Source: Scenedesmus sp. ARA3 (Eukaryota > Chlorophyta > Chlorophyceae > Sphaeropleales > Scenedesmaceae). Taken from it: DNA of 64,000 bases. The position numbers were made by a program, and so were the translations under genes. The notes under the pieces were generated by a model. The model saw only the letters and a program-made list of their open reading frames with translations, was not told where the DNA came from and made no database searches. Positions within the stretch are counted from its first letter, which is position 1. Each line of letters begins with the position of its first letter. Positions 22,658-34,800 of the stretch are shown here, piece by piece. The stretch is taken from contig RWJK01000658.1 of NCBI GenBank assembly GCA_004335835.1, positions 1,205 through 65,204 on the forward strand, written 5' to 3'.

Positions 22658-25600
22658 ATGGCGCAAGGTGCACACGAGGTGAGAACACCCCGCACAGTTT
22701 GCTGCAGCAAGCTCAGCTTCAGTGTGCTTGCCAGCTGCTCCACAAGTCCGTGATTGATGCAGCTATTGCATCGAATCAACAACAACAATTGAGGGTTTGA
22801 GGCACAGGTTGCAGTAGACAGCGTGTGTGCAGCCCAGGTTGCATAGCTGCTGCTACTGTCAATTGAACACATGTCATGGTGAGCTGCTCTTACCGCAAAG
22901 CACGTGTGCTTCTATGCTGCAGGACACCCCTGATAATGAAGACTTAGTGTTGGGGCCCTGCAACAGGGACTTGAGTCCTCGCAACAGCTGTAGCGGCCCC
23001 CGGAACACTAATGGAGGCCCTCCAAACACCTACGGCAGACCCCCCCTTGCAGCCTCCCCATTGGCCATAAGCTACATCAGCCCCTGCAACTGCTATTTCG
23101 GCCCCCAGAACAACTATGGCGGCCCTTGCAACACCTGTGGAAAGCCCTACCACGCACATGTGGGCTGCAGCGACCCGCTCTGGGGAAAGCCGCGCGGGCC
23201 GCTTCGGCCCGCCCAGCTGCCTGCCGACCTGCTGCCACACATCCTGGAACACATTGACTGCAAGCAGCGCCTTGGCGAATGTGCCTTAGTTGCGCCTGCT
23301 TGGAGAACGGCAGCTGTTGCAGCCACTGAGCACATACAGCTTACACTGGGCAACAGTACAACCGTCAGTGCAAGCCTGGTGGAATGGCTTCGCAGGAGTG
23401 GCAGCGGGATGCGCAGCATTGACCTGGAGTACAGGAGCAACCACAGCCGCTACTATGACAACGGTGATGATGACATCAACCCCAACCTGCCCTTCCAGCA
23501 GCTGGCAGGGCTGCGCAGCCTCTCACTGGTCAATTCCAACCCTCGCCTTTATTGTGACGGCTTGAGGGTGCTGCTGCACTGCCACACCCCTGAGCACCCC
23601 AGCTTTCACCGGCAGCTGGGCTGCATGGGCAGCAGCCTTACATCGCTGAAGCTGCACTCCATCGAGCTGAGCCGCATATCAAGTGGCTGGTGCTTCCTGT
23701 CGACACTGACATCACTGCAGCACCTGGACCTGCAGCAGGCCCCCGCTGAGAACGAGCTCATTGAGTGGGACCAAGCGCGTGTGGGAAGCGGGCCCGAGCT
23801 AGGCCAGGCGCTGACAGCCCTGTCAGGCCTCACGCAGCTGCGCCTGGAGTGGGAGATTGACAACACCATCAAGCTGGCTCTTGGCAAGCTCACACAGCTG
23901 CAGCAGCTTAGACTGCATGCCTGCGAAGACGCTGCAAGGTGTGACAGCCGGCTCAACCTGCCGCACAGCCTGACACATCTGGATGTGAAGCTTTCACAGG
24001 ATTATGACGAGATATGTGCACCCGACCTGGCATCCTTGACAGCGCTGCAGCACCTACAGCTGCAAGACGCGGAAGGTCTGGACGCTGGGATGATGTCTGG
24101 CATGGCTCAGCTCACACACCTGCAGCTATGCATGGCGCCCAACACATTCGACGATGCGTGCATGTTGAAACTGCTGGATGTGCTGTCAGACAACCAGCAG
24201 CTGCGGCACCTTCAGCTGGAGTTCTGCAATGACGACAGCTTGCAAAACAGCATGGTTGCAGAGCAGCTGCTACGGCGGTGCAGTGCGTTGACTGCCTCCA
24301 GCCACCTCACCAGCCTGCAGCTCAGCGACGCTCGGCTGCCTGGAGCTTGCGGCAGGGAGCTGTTTCCTGCAGGCCGTGTCCTGCCTCACTTGACTACGCT
24401 CAAGTTGCAAGGGAAGGCCAAGCCCTGGTCGAATCATTCAATAACACATGGCAATTCACGTGCACCAATCGGGCCATGGAGGGATATCCACAGCCTGGTC
24501 CAGTGCTGCCCAAACCTGGTTGATCTGGACTTGGCGGGATCACTGCAGCGCGGAGTGGACATCAGCGAGCTGCGGGACTTGTGGCACCTGACATCGTTGG
24601 TAGTTGGAGGAGAGTCTGTGGACGACCAGTGTGCTGAAAATTTGGGACAGTTCTCAGGGCTCAGGGCGCTTACTGTCATCAACCCCGCCAAGGACAAGCC
24701 TGAAAACAGAGAGTATGACACAGATGACGATGATGATGACGTTGGAGATCTGAATTGGCTGACACGCACTGTCTATTGCAGAGGGATATACGAGCGCAGC
24801 CATTTCACTTTCAGGGGCCTGCGCAGCTTGATGCAGCTCAAGGGTCTGCAGGTCTTTGCCATCAGCCGCGACACCTGCCTGTTTCAGGGCGTCGGGTCAG
24901 GTGACGAAGATGAGTACAATGACATCACCGCGTTTCAGGGGTGCGATGATGAAGACCTACATAGGCTCCTGCAGCGCAACAGCAAGTGGCACGCATTCAA
25001 CACCAAAGAGCACCAGGAGCAACTTGCAGGTGGGCTGCGTGCACCGCGTTTGAGCAGCTACTGCCAGGCATGTAACGTGTGAGTTGGTACGCTCCACAGG
25101 CTGGCAGCAACCTTGCAGGAAAGAGCTCAACAAGATGCAGTCTCACATGACGTTGCAGTGGCTGTCAAATGACAGCAAGTCCAGCCACGGCCCTGCTGCA
25201 TGCAAGACACCAAAACGCAGGGCTGCAGCCGAAACGCAGGGCTGCAGCTGCACCACCATTCTTCATGCTTAAGACCATGCCAAACATGCCACACCTGCTG
25301 CACCAATGTACATGGCATGTGCAGGGGTGCAACAGCAGGTTGCAACTCTAGAGTGGGAGCTTGCTGCAGCCGCAACTCGGCGCGAATCTCTGGATTACGA
25401 GATGCGTAGCCAGCAGCGCGAGATTGATCAGCAACGGTGCGAGATTGATGACAAGCAGCACACAATCGAGGAAAAGGAGTACGAGATCGGCTGGCAGCAG
25501 CACGAGATTGTTGAGCTGCAGCGCATGATTGTTCACCAGCAAGGCGAGATCATTGACCAGCAGCGCGAGGCTGGTGACCTTCAGGGCAGGATAGTTGACC

Positions 25601-25770
25601 AGCAGGGCGAGATTGTTGACCAGCAGCGCGAGATTCACCACCAGCAGCGCGAGATTGCTGGGCTGCAGCACGAGGTGTGGCGCTTGCGGCAGCAGCAGAG
25701 GTATCACCAACGAGAGCAGTGGGAACAGGACCAGTATGAGCACAGGCACTCACGCCGCAGGCAGTGGTAG
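22658..25770 (+). CDS. F-box/LRR/coiled-coil protein, copy B (intact)
   Basis: Likely a substrate receptor of an SCF ubiquitin ligase; the target is unknown. Exon 2 (22923-25029) is one open frame and joins exon 3 (25325-25770) in phase. Exon 1 (22658-22678, MAQGAHE) is a plausible but weak start; with it the protein has 857 aa. Order: a Pro/Gly/Asn-rich region with NTYGRP-like repeats, an F-box (LPADLLPHILEHIDCKQRLG...APAWRTAA), about 500 residues of leucine-rich repeats (LTSLKLHSIELSRISSGW, LTSLQHLDLQQAPAE, LTQLRLEWEIDNTIKLALG), an acidic insert (DTDDDDDDVGDLN), and a Gln-rich coiled coil of ~7-residue units (REIDQQR, GEIIDQQ, REIHHQQ) ending RRRQW. The coiled coil is about 1.8 times longer than in copy A. 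Confidence 0.85.
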
Positions 25771-27027
25771 GGTGCAGAGCGTTTGCCTGGAGCGGCGTTG
25801 CCGCGGCAGGGACTTCGACACCACACTATGGATTGTCCTGCAAGCTTGCATCAGCACGTACACTCCTCACAACAGCAACCTTGCAAGCTGACACGCCATG
25901 CGTGTCGCGTATCATGTATCTGGCAGCTGCGGCAGCTGTGACGGTTACATCAAGCAGTCAACTTGAATTGAGTCAAGCCTTGACTGTCAAGGCCATATGG
26001 GTGGGCATCACTGGCAGTGTCATCATTCAGCTCTGCCCAGCATTGGCGCCGGGCTGGCAGTGCGTAAACCAGCAGCAGCAGAATGTGGTGCAGCTGTTTT
26101 TTGTGGCATGTTCCCTGACTGGCGCTGTTGCTGGCCAAGGCGGCCTGGGACTGTGCCAAGTCAAGGTCTGGTGTAGGTTTGGTTGCTGCGTCTTCCTGAT
26201 TAGAGTGGTAACACATGTGACATGTGAGCTGCAATGCTTTTTCAGAAGTACACAGTGCTGTGTGTTACGCTCGCAGCAATCAAGTTGCTGCATGCGTGCA
26301 TGCACAATTGCGCAATCGCCAACTGATGCATGCAGTGGCCACCATGGTGCTGAGCCGTACCCCAGTAATTTGTATTGTTGCTCAGTGTTGTCCGTCACTT
26401 GTTGATTCAGCAGGATCTATTTGGGTGGTTTGATGGATAGGCATTCTGCAACACATGCCGTGTAACACGAGCTTTCCTTGAGAGAGACAGCCAACACATG
26501 TGGGGTAGGGTTTGGGGTGGGGTTACATATCACCCGGGCTTCTCACTGGCGCTTCCTAGACTCAGGCCTGGCTGCAGCACTGATTGCTTTGGTCTCATAC
26601 AACGCTTTCTTTGCCACATCATCCTACTCGTACAGCGAACGATTGGGTCCGCCAGACTGAGTCCCTGTCAGGAGTGCTGCTGCTGCCATTTGTTTGAGTG
26701 TAAGCAGCGCAAGTTAGTGACGTTCCTGAGATCTAGAGGTAATTTAACGCATAGCTACTGCTGATGCCGCAGACGCACTTCCAAAAGCACCTGTGGCTTC
26801 CTAAAAGTATCGCCTTCGGACAAAGGCGTCGCAAGCTGCATGCATGCGCCTGCACACTCCACATACTCTGCATCAGCACAGCAGCGCGTTCTTACAAGCA
26901 CTTGAGTCGCATACAGAGCCGCTATACGCTCGCGTGGGCCAGCAGCAGCAGCAACAGCAGCAGCAGCACAGGTGCAGCAGCACATGCACGTCTGCAGCTC
27001 AACAGCACACTGTGCATGCAGGCATCC
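25771..27027. other. Spacer downstream of F-box copy B
   Basis: The first ~290 bases match the 3' flank of copy A. The rest is unremarkable. A long open frame entering the next gene starts at 26764 and is discussed there. Confidence 0.4.
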
Positions 27028-27617
27028 ATGGCGGACCAGCCTATGGAGCAGCAGAAGCCTGTGCTGTCTGAGGAGATGCTGAAGGTCATCCATGGCCGTG
27101 TTGACCAAGGAGACAAGCGAGAAAAGTATCAGGAGTCACTGGGGAGGTACGCCATGCGGCGCGTGCAGAGCATGTGCCTGCAGCAACCATATTGCGTGGA
27201 GCTTGCCACAAAACACATGTCAGTAGTAGCAGTAGCAGCAGCAGTGTCTGCTAGGAGTCCTGGTGGCTGGGCTTAGCTTGTGCACAGTCGCTGTGCCCTC
27301 CCAAGCGCATCATTCTTGCTTGTCTGCTCAGCAGCTGTGCCGCACATTGCCGTCACACAGGCCCGCCTCCTTCTGTTTTGCGGTGTTGCCCCTGCAGGTG
27401 GTGGAAGGACTACAGTGCCCGCAAAAATGACGAGGAGGATATGGTGGCTGACAGCCTGCTGTATGATGAGCGCTGCCACCTGCCACGCACCACGCCAGGC
27501 CCTAAACCTGCGCCAGAGCCGGAAGTGACAGCAGCAGCGCAGCCGCAGACGCCGACGCGGGAGCAGCAAGACGATGAGCAGCAGCAGCAGCAGCAGCTGG
27601 TGCAGATGGAGCAGTAG
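27028..27617 (+). CDS. Small unknown protein, two exons
   Basis: I do not recognise this protein. Exons 27028-27146 and 27398-27617 join across a GTACGC donor and CTGCAG acceptor to give about 112 aa: MADQPMEQQKPVLSEEMLKV, then DKREKYQESLGRWWKDYSAR, KNDEEDMVADSLLYDERC, and a Pro/Gln-rich tail ending QQQQLVQMEQ. It is hydrophilic with a charged central segment and a WWKDY motif across the junction. The same frame is open upstream to an ATG at 26764, giving an Arg/Ser-rich extension that could be an organelle targeting peptide; the shorter start is a conservative choice. No signal peptide or membrane segment is visible in the short form. Confidence 0.55.
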
Positions 27618-29124
27618 GGCAGGAGAGGGGCCTACAACGCAGCGTGAACAACATGTATGTATGTTGCTGGCGCTGGTTGCTGTGGTCATACGAAAGCGGC
27701 ATGCGCGGATGCTGAAGATGCTTTGCAGGTGTCTGGTTGAGCGTTGCTACATTTGTGTGGTGCATATCATGTAGCGCAGGCTGCAAGCATCAAGCCTGCG
27801 CCTGCTTTCAGCGCTGCCACCTTTGATGCGGCTGGCAGCAGATGACAATGCGCGACATAAGTGTGTGTGATAGCTTGCTGTCTTCGGTATTTACTGCCTT
27901 CTGGTTGGGGGGCGTACAAGAAGGTCACTGCACTAGCCTGCATTACACTGTCACTGGTTTTGCAGTCGCAGCGTCTGCTCTGTATCAACATTGCTGTAGT
28001 TTGTGATTGTCAACATGTGTTTCTCAGCAGCAGCACGCTGCTACAAGGGGCTGTTGTTGTGCATACCTTCAGAAATGGTTCCTGGGTTGCTGAACGCAAC
28101 GCTGTTTAGGACAAGAACCCCATCTTGAGCCTCAAAACTCATGCAAATCGCGTTGGCAGTGAGCATGGGCGTCTGGCTTATCATTACGTGGGCGAAATTG
28201 TCTCAGGGCTGTCATCTTGATGGTGACATTGCTAGTCATGCCGTGTGGGTCCCACTTCACTTTTTGGTGGATGTTGTCGGACCCCGTTGTTTTGCGGAGT
28301 TTAAGCAGTACCCATGGTGCTGGTGCCTCCGTCAGCAGCCTGCGTGTGGTGCTCTGCACAGTGTAACTCACACAGCTTGAAGCTGGGCAACCGTCAAGCA
28401 TTCACGTTTCTTGTGTACAGTAGCGCCAATATCCCCCCTCATTCAATGCAGAAGTTCTGCAGAATATCGGTGTCCAAAACCAGTGGAGAACAGGACATCC
28501 CACTCCAGATCCAAGACAGAAGCCACGGAACAGAAGCCAAGTGTCTTGATGTTAGCTAAAACTCAGCTGCTACTCCCCTGCAAGCTGATACAGCTCCTGG
28601 TGTTCATCTACCAAAGATGCCATTCTTAGCAGATCACAAAGCCAGAACCCCACTCCGCATGCGACTCTAACAGTGTTGTTACTTGCGGCGCTAACCCCCG
28701 CCGTCAGCCTAAGCAGGCTACTGCAAAATCAATCTGCTGCACAAAAACCTGCTGCTACGTAGCATGTATGCATCCTGGCACTTGCTCTGCAGCCCTGGAT
28801 TGTACCCATATTCTTCGCAAGCTGATGATGGGGGTAGCTGGATCATCCGTTGAAGCTGGCGTCTGTGTTGTTGCCCCACATCTAGGTGGTGTGCTCGCAG
28901 TTGATAAATGGAAATTTACAAAATGATGTCACGATGACAGCGGTAGACACGACATCTGCCAGTGGGTCTTTGTGCACGCACATGCTGTGTCACTTGGCGC
29001 AATGCCAGTGGGCGGCCCAAGCCTGCAAACTCCTTAAGCCTGGTTCAAGCCGTGAACTGAGCTGTGGTGGGGAAGCTGCCTGTGGCGCCGGGCGTCTTCA
29101 CAGCAGCGCTGCAGCACAGCAAGC

Positions 29125-29162
<38 letters not shown>

Positions 29163-29392
29163 TTTAGTTCCCGCAGCAACTACGGCCTGCAACTAGCAGA
29201 TGCCTGGTGCTTGGGTCCAACAGAAGTCGAGCATGCATAACCCTGTGTGCTGTGCCTGCCACAATCGGCTGTGCAGCATAAATGATAGTATGCTGCACAC
29301 CTGTGCAGGCCAACTGAGATTCAAAAGCAGCAACACACGCTGTCAGTGCCTCTGTGATGTTCTGAGCACATTGATGCCAGCACTCCTCGCAC
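27618..29392. other. Spacer between two convergent genes
   Basis: This lies between the 3' ends of the 27028 gene and the expansin-like gene. Apart from the CAG array at 29126, no gene is supported. A short missing final exon of the expansin-like gene may lie in its right-hand part. Confidence 0.4.
29126..29162. repeat. (CAG)12 microsatellite
   Basis: About 12 uninterrupted CAG triplets lie between the 27028 gene and the expansin-like gene. The longest open frames across it on both strands are repeat artefacts. Confidence 0.9.
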
Positions 29393-31202
29393 CTGAGCAC
29401 TGTGGTTTTGCCAGCCTTGGTGGTCAGCCGCACATCAAAGGGAGGCGTGGGCAGCTTGCTGAGCTCCCAGTTTGCGCCATACGTGTTGTTCATGCCGATC
29501 CATGCACCACTGCCGGCCTGCGTATGGAAGGCGGGAGGATACACAAGCGTTGAAGAACAGATACTTGCTGCTGCATCGCAGGTTCTGCCTGTTGCCGGCT
29601 CCGGCGGCGCCCTCGCATGCGAATGGTGTGCTTGCGCTGGAGCTGGGCAGAGTCTGTGCACGCTGCTGCCGTGCTTGCATGGGCAAGTTGGTCGTCACGA
29701 CAAGGCCCAGCTCCCGCTCACATGACACGCAGCACACTGCTAGGGAATGTGCTGAGGCTGCATATGTGCGCTGTGCTGCAAGCACAGCATGCAATCCTCA
29801 GACATGCCTGGCCGCACCTTGGCCAGCCCAACATGGTGCGGTCACACAGCACGCAGTGCACTGCTTAACAACAAGCTAGGCCATCAACACATGTTTTTTT
29901 GCTTTTGTGCCGCGCGTATGGCTGGCCGCACCTTGGCCAGCTCCACCATGGTGAGGTCACCATCGCCAGCCACGTTCCTGACGCCCAGCCGCAGCCAGCC
30001 GCCTGAGGCTGTGCGGTAGTCGGTCACGCGCACAGTGATGTTGCCCTTGAAGGGGCATGCCACCTGCACACCATCGCAAAGCACGGCGCAAGCATGAGCT
30101 GTTGCTGCTCAAAATCTTACTGTAACCTAAGGAACTAGTGGCATGCCAAAGGTCAAGTAGTGATGTTGCCCTTGAAGGGGCACGCCACCTGCACAGCACG
30201 CGCGGCGCAAGCAGCAGCAGTTGGTCGCAGTGCCGTCAATGTGCTGTACATGGGTGGGCCTGTGGCCCTACTTTCGTAACTCGGTAACAGTGTGCGGCAA
30301 CGCAGGGAACAAGCCAGACGTCATGCAATAAATGCACCTGGCAGCGAAAGGCACTGTGCCTCCTGGAGTTGCGGCACCTGTCTGCATTGCACATCCACAC
30401 GCCCCAGCTGCTAGTTGTCATTTCAGGCATGTAACAGTACTCCTGGCTGCTGCCCTGCCCCAGTCTGCTGCCAATCATCATGGCAAATGTTTGCGCCGCA
30501 CACCTGTCTGTACTGCACGTCAACCCGGCCCAGGCTCAGCGGAGCCAGTGCCTCAAACACCCTTGCATTCACATTCAGCTCCTTGGCCGCACACTTGTCA
30601 CATGTGTCGTAGATCATGACGACCTGGGTGGGTGTGGTAGCCGAGCAGTACTGCTTGTCTGCGCACTTGATTTCGATGCAGCTGCCGCAGCCACCCATGG
30701 CGCGTGCCTTGAGCTCGCTTTTGGGGGAGATGCCCACCAGTTTGAAGCCTGGAAACTCTTTCTCAGTGAGCTCTCCGTAGCCACATGAAGCATCTGGCAC
30801 TGACTTAGGGTAGGGCAGGGCAGGGTCGTTGTCCTGCAAGTGGGGAGTGGAGGGGAGGGGTGGGGCATATTCAGGTTGATCTTTGGTGCTGTGTCACCAG
30901 CAGCAGCGTCACTGGGTAGGTCTGGTGCAGGGGATCATGGGTGTGTTGCCTCGCAAACCATAGTATGGTGATTGCTACCGACAAAGTTAGCCGTCCGAGC
31001 AGGATCGGACGTGTGGATGGTGCACTGGGCGCATACTGCGACAGGGCAATTGCTGCTCAGAACGATCTGTGGACAGTTGCACGGCCAGTGCTCTCACCTT
31101 CGGGCCAAACGAGAACAATACGGTCCCGCTCATCCATTGTGCTTCTGTTGAGAGCACGCCCAGGGCGAGCAGCAGACACACTGACGACAAGATCGAACGC
31201 AT
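29393..31202 (-). CDS. Expansin-like secreted protein (C-terminal exon unresolved)
   Basis: Expansins loosen cell-wall polysaccharides without hydrolysis. Minus-strand exons: 31202-31098, 30833-30504, 30063-29932, 29517-29393. Exon 1 is a signal peptide (MRSILSSVCLLLALGVLSTE). The second is the six-stranded double-psi beta-barrel: CGYGEL, GGCGSCIEIKCADKQYC, VVMIYDTCDKCAAKELNVNA and GRVDVQYRQV (the GxVxxxYRxV junction). The CBM63-like domain follows: CPFKGNITVRVTDY, GGWLRLGVRNVAGDGDLTMV, GMNNTYGANWEL, and DVRLTTKAGKTTVL. In the family about 15-20 further residues containing an ANW-type motif follow; I could not find that exon, so the 3' end is unresolved. DTCDKC stands where plant expansins have an HFD motif. 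Exon 3 has repeated edges on both sides. Confidence 0.85.
29818..29931 (-). repeat. Duplicated 3' edge of expansin exon 3
   Basis: The exon end and donor at 29932 (plus strand GCTGGCCGCACCTTGGCCAG) recur with the same donor at 29818, 114 bp further along the transcript (CCTGGCCGCACCTTGGCCAG). Similarity extends about 40 bases. Confidence 0.85.
30064..30188 (-). repeat. Duplicated 5' edge of expansin exon 3
   Basis: The exon start at 30063 (VACPFKGNIT) recurs with an intact CAG acceptor at 30188, 125 bp upstream in transcript order. About 35 bases match with one or two changes. Confidence 0.88.
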
Positions 31203-31816
31203 CGTGGACGTGCTGGTGTTGACGAGCAGCTGAGGATGTATATGATGTAGACTATCTGTCGATCGTACCAAGCTCGATGCAGTGTGGCGTATATGAGTCG
31301 ATCTGATGTGTCACTGCATCTCTTTGGGCACCCGAGCTTTGGGCAACACGGCAGGGCGGTTTTGGGCTTGCCACTGGGTGGGAACATCGTCGGCTAAAAC
31401 AGCTTTGCCGTACAGTATGCCTTCCTTTACCTCCACAGCCATCTAAAGCGGCCCAATCCAATGCATGCCATGCCAGCACAGTATGGTTACTGGTGCAGTG
31501 GTACTGCATGCAGGACAAGTACTACTGCAAGAGTATGGCGGTATAATAGCTCTGGCTCTTCATCAGCATGCTGTGCACTTATTACATATATAGCACTGCC
31601 ATACCAGAGCTTGCCTTGCTGCCTCCAGTGCCGATCAAACCTCCACAACTTTCTCTACACGTGCGCAGGCACCACGCGTCACTGATGTTGAAAACGTGCA
31701 CCTTGAACCCTGCAAGGTTGCAACCTACGCCCCAAGGGTTCAACCCAACAAACAACACCAACTACCCCCTACATCAACTCAAATCCAAACCCCAGCCAAG
31801 CAAATGGCCCCAACCC
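31203..31816. other. Spacer upstream of the expansin-like gene
   Basis: This 614-bp stretch lies between the expansin-like start codon and the stop of the monooxygenase, both on the minus strand. It should hold the expansin promoter. No gene is seen. Confidence 0.5.
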
Positions 31817-34800
31817 TCAAGCCCCTGCCCATGATACACCCCACACCCTATACGCCAGCACTGCCCAGCGCACTGCCTGCACAGCTGCCCATATCATAGC
31901 ACCCCATGCAAGCCCCAGCAGCAGTGGCGCCCAGTGCAGCAGCGCCCACACACCGCGATATGGCACGCCAGTGGTATGCAGGAATGCCATGAGGGACGCT
32001 CCACTGGGCCGCACTGCTTGCAGGACACTGGTCAAACCCTGTGCTGCTGCTGATGCAGCAGCAGCAGCAGATGAGGACGACACCGTTCCTGCAGCTGACT
32101 TGCTGCTGGTGCTGCCGTCGCTGTATGCTGCTTTGAGCACAGCGGCAACCAGCGGCAGCACAGCAGCCAGGCAGCGCCACTGCAGAGCCAGCCCTGCCCT
32201 TGCCTTGCCAAACAAGCTGGCTAGCCAAGCGAGGCTTGCAGGGGGGGTGGCAGCCAGTGCTGCTGGGGCTGCGGGGCTGAAGGGGTGGCGCAGGTAGGAG
32301 AGCTGCGCCTGTAGCCGCTGCAGCGCAGCAACCTGCATTAAGCGCATGCGGCAGGCACGGGATGAGCGCAGCACATCAATTTTATGGGTTGCAGCTGTGT
32401 CAACTCTCCAGGTATAATTGTGCCGCTGCTGAGCAGATGCAGGCGCATGTTCGCCAGTTTGCACTTCAGCGACGAGTCAAAGTTTGAACATGGGCCTCTT
32501 TTGGCAAACCGCCCTGCTCACCTCTGGCTGCCTCATCTTGTCAAAGTGCTTCAGCGCCTGCTCCACATGCCTATGCAGCTGCTCGCTGCCGCTGCCACCA
32601 CCACCACCAGCCCCTGCAGGAGCAGCAGACCCTGGCACCCACAGGCCGTTGCCTGCTGCACTGCCCTTAGGCAGCGCTGCAGCAACAGCAGCAGCCAGCA
32701 CAGCAGCATCCTGCAAGCCAAGAGATGCTGCAGGGCACAGCATCTGGGGGCTGCTGGTGAGAGCAGCTGCCGGTGACAGCAGCAGCAGGCCGGCTGCGGG
32801 TGCTGCGAGGTGCGGGGGAGGCGGCAGCCAGGGCGCTAGTACCCTGCATGCACACAAGCGCAGCGGACGAGGCGTGTGTTGTATCTATGCACGCACCACA
32901 CAGCAGGAAATTTGACCAGGTATTTCTGCGCATGTGGTATGTTTGGTGTTGAGAGGCATGCTTAACTGCGCAGACATGCAGATGCTCGACACTATCACAG
33001 TGCAGGTGACTGCACAGGGTCAAACAGGAGCAACTGATGTGACCCATGTGCCTGTCTTACACCTGTCTTTTGCCCTGTCAACAGCCCATTCAAAACCATG
33101 CAGCAGCACCTGCAAGGACCTGTACACTTGCAGTTGTGCCTCAAGCGCAGTAAAGCAAACATGACAGCGCCGCACCTGCCCACGCGCTGGCCCTTGCTGC
33201 GCAGCTGAGCAGCGATGCCCTTCACCCACAGCCCAGGCAGGGCGCTGCCGCTGCCGCCTGCTGCGCGCAGGCCCTTCAGCAGCCCCTCATAGTCGGCCTG
33301 GCTGCGTAGCGACTCAAACACCTGCGGACATGTGGCGAAATAACAGTAATTAAGTGTTGGCAAGCAGGATGCAGGAAACTTTGACATGTGCCGGGGCACA
33401 GTAGTGCAACTTACCACGCAGCTGTAACACCAACCCTGCAAGCAGTGGCACATTTGCAGAAGCATGCGCTTTTCAAGCAGAAAGGCAACAGCAGGAGCAG
33501 CTTCTGTAGCCGCCTTCGTTATGGGCAGGCACCAACATACACAAGCACGCCCAGCCTGCTTCTGCAACTGCACTCTCCTGCAGTGCCATCATGCCAATAT
33601 TGTGCCTGCACACCTTCACTCAGCTGCAGCTGCCTTGCTGCACACACACGCACCTGTGGAGCAGTGAACACAGCACCTGACCAGCTGCCGCCTCCCCTGC
33701 TAGGCCAGGCCATCAAGGTGCAGCTGGGCCCTCCAGGAAACATCAGCGTAGCGCCACTGCCGGCACCACCCTTCAACACAGCAGCAGCAGCAGCAGGCTG
33801 TGCAGCTGCTGTTCTGGCACCACCTGAGCCACTCGCATTTCCAGTTCCTGCAGGCATGCTGCTGCTGCTGCTGCTGCTGCTGGTGGTGGATGATGGGGCT
33901 TGGGAGGTGTCTACAACCCATGTTGCCTTTTCAGGCTGAGGGGTGTCGGGGGTGAGTGTGGTGGGGAACGGCTGCGCTGCGCTGCTGCCTGCTGTGCCTG
34001 TCCAGACAAGCAGCCAACCCTTGCCCGGGGCATGCTTGTGGTGCTGCCTGCAGCAAGATATATGCAGATAGCAGCAGCGGGAGAGGCATGAGGAGCTTGG
34101 TGTTTGGGGCATCAAGTTGTGCTTGACGGCGATTGATGGTGGTTTGTGTCTGAAGGGGCTGCCTGACAGGTGATCTGCAACTGTATGCAACAAGCCCGCA
34201 GATGCTACCTGGGTGCACAGTACATTTGTGCGTTGGATTGGCCCAGATACAACCTGAATGGCTGTCACAATCAACATGTGACTGTAATATGTGCAACAGC
34301 TGTCACCCGGCGTTTACATTTGAGTCTAACAAACTGCCACCCACCCAACTTCCTCCAGGGACGCCTGCAGCGCCTCACTGCCTGCAGGCAGCAGCCCCCG
34401 CAGCTCCCGCTGATGTGGCATGTCAGCCCAGGACTTAAACTCCAGCTCAACAAACCCTGCGGCATCCACTGCTGCTGCTGCTGCCTTGCTGCTGCTGCTG
34501 CTGCTGCTGCTGCCACTTGCAGATGTGCTGGCATCTTGCTGGGCAGCACCAACAGCAGTTGCAGCAACCGCAGCTGCCTTAGCACCGCCTGATGCAGCAG
34601 CAGCAGCCAATGAGCCGTAGATCGCCTGATGCTGGTCGGGCGATGTTGCATTTGCCGTGCTGCTGCTGCTGCCGGTGGGAGCAGGGTTTGCATGCTTGTG
34701 TGGCAGCTGCCTCAGCTGCACCTGTGCCAGTGCATCTGCTACTAGGTGGGAGCCTGAGCCTGGCTCTGCGCCTATCAGGATGTCGTAGGGAACCACGACA

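Larger units (their letters stand above)
17150..26060 (+). repeat. Tandem segmental duplication, two ~4.4 kb units
   Basis: Unit 1 runs from about 17150 to 21590 and unit 2 from about 21597 to 26060. Each unit starts with the last codons of FAS2 and its 3' flank and ends in the 3' flank of an F-box/LRR gene (CTGGCAGTGYGT near 21540 and 26055). Similarity is high across F-box/LRR coding sequence and patchy in the non-coding parts. Confidence 0.85.
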
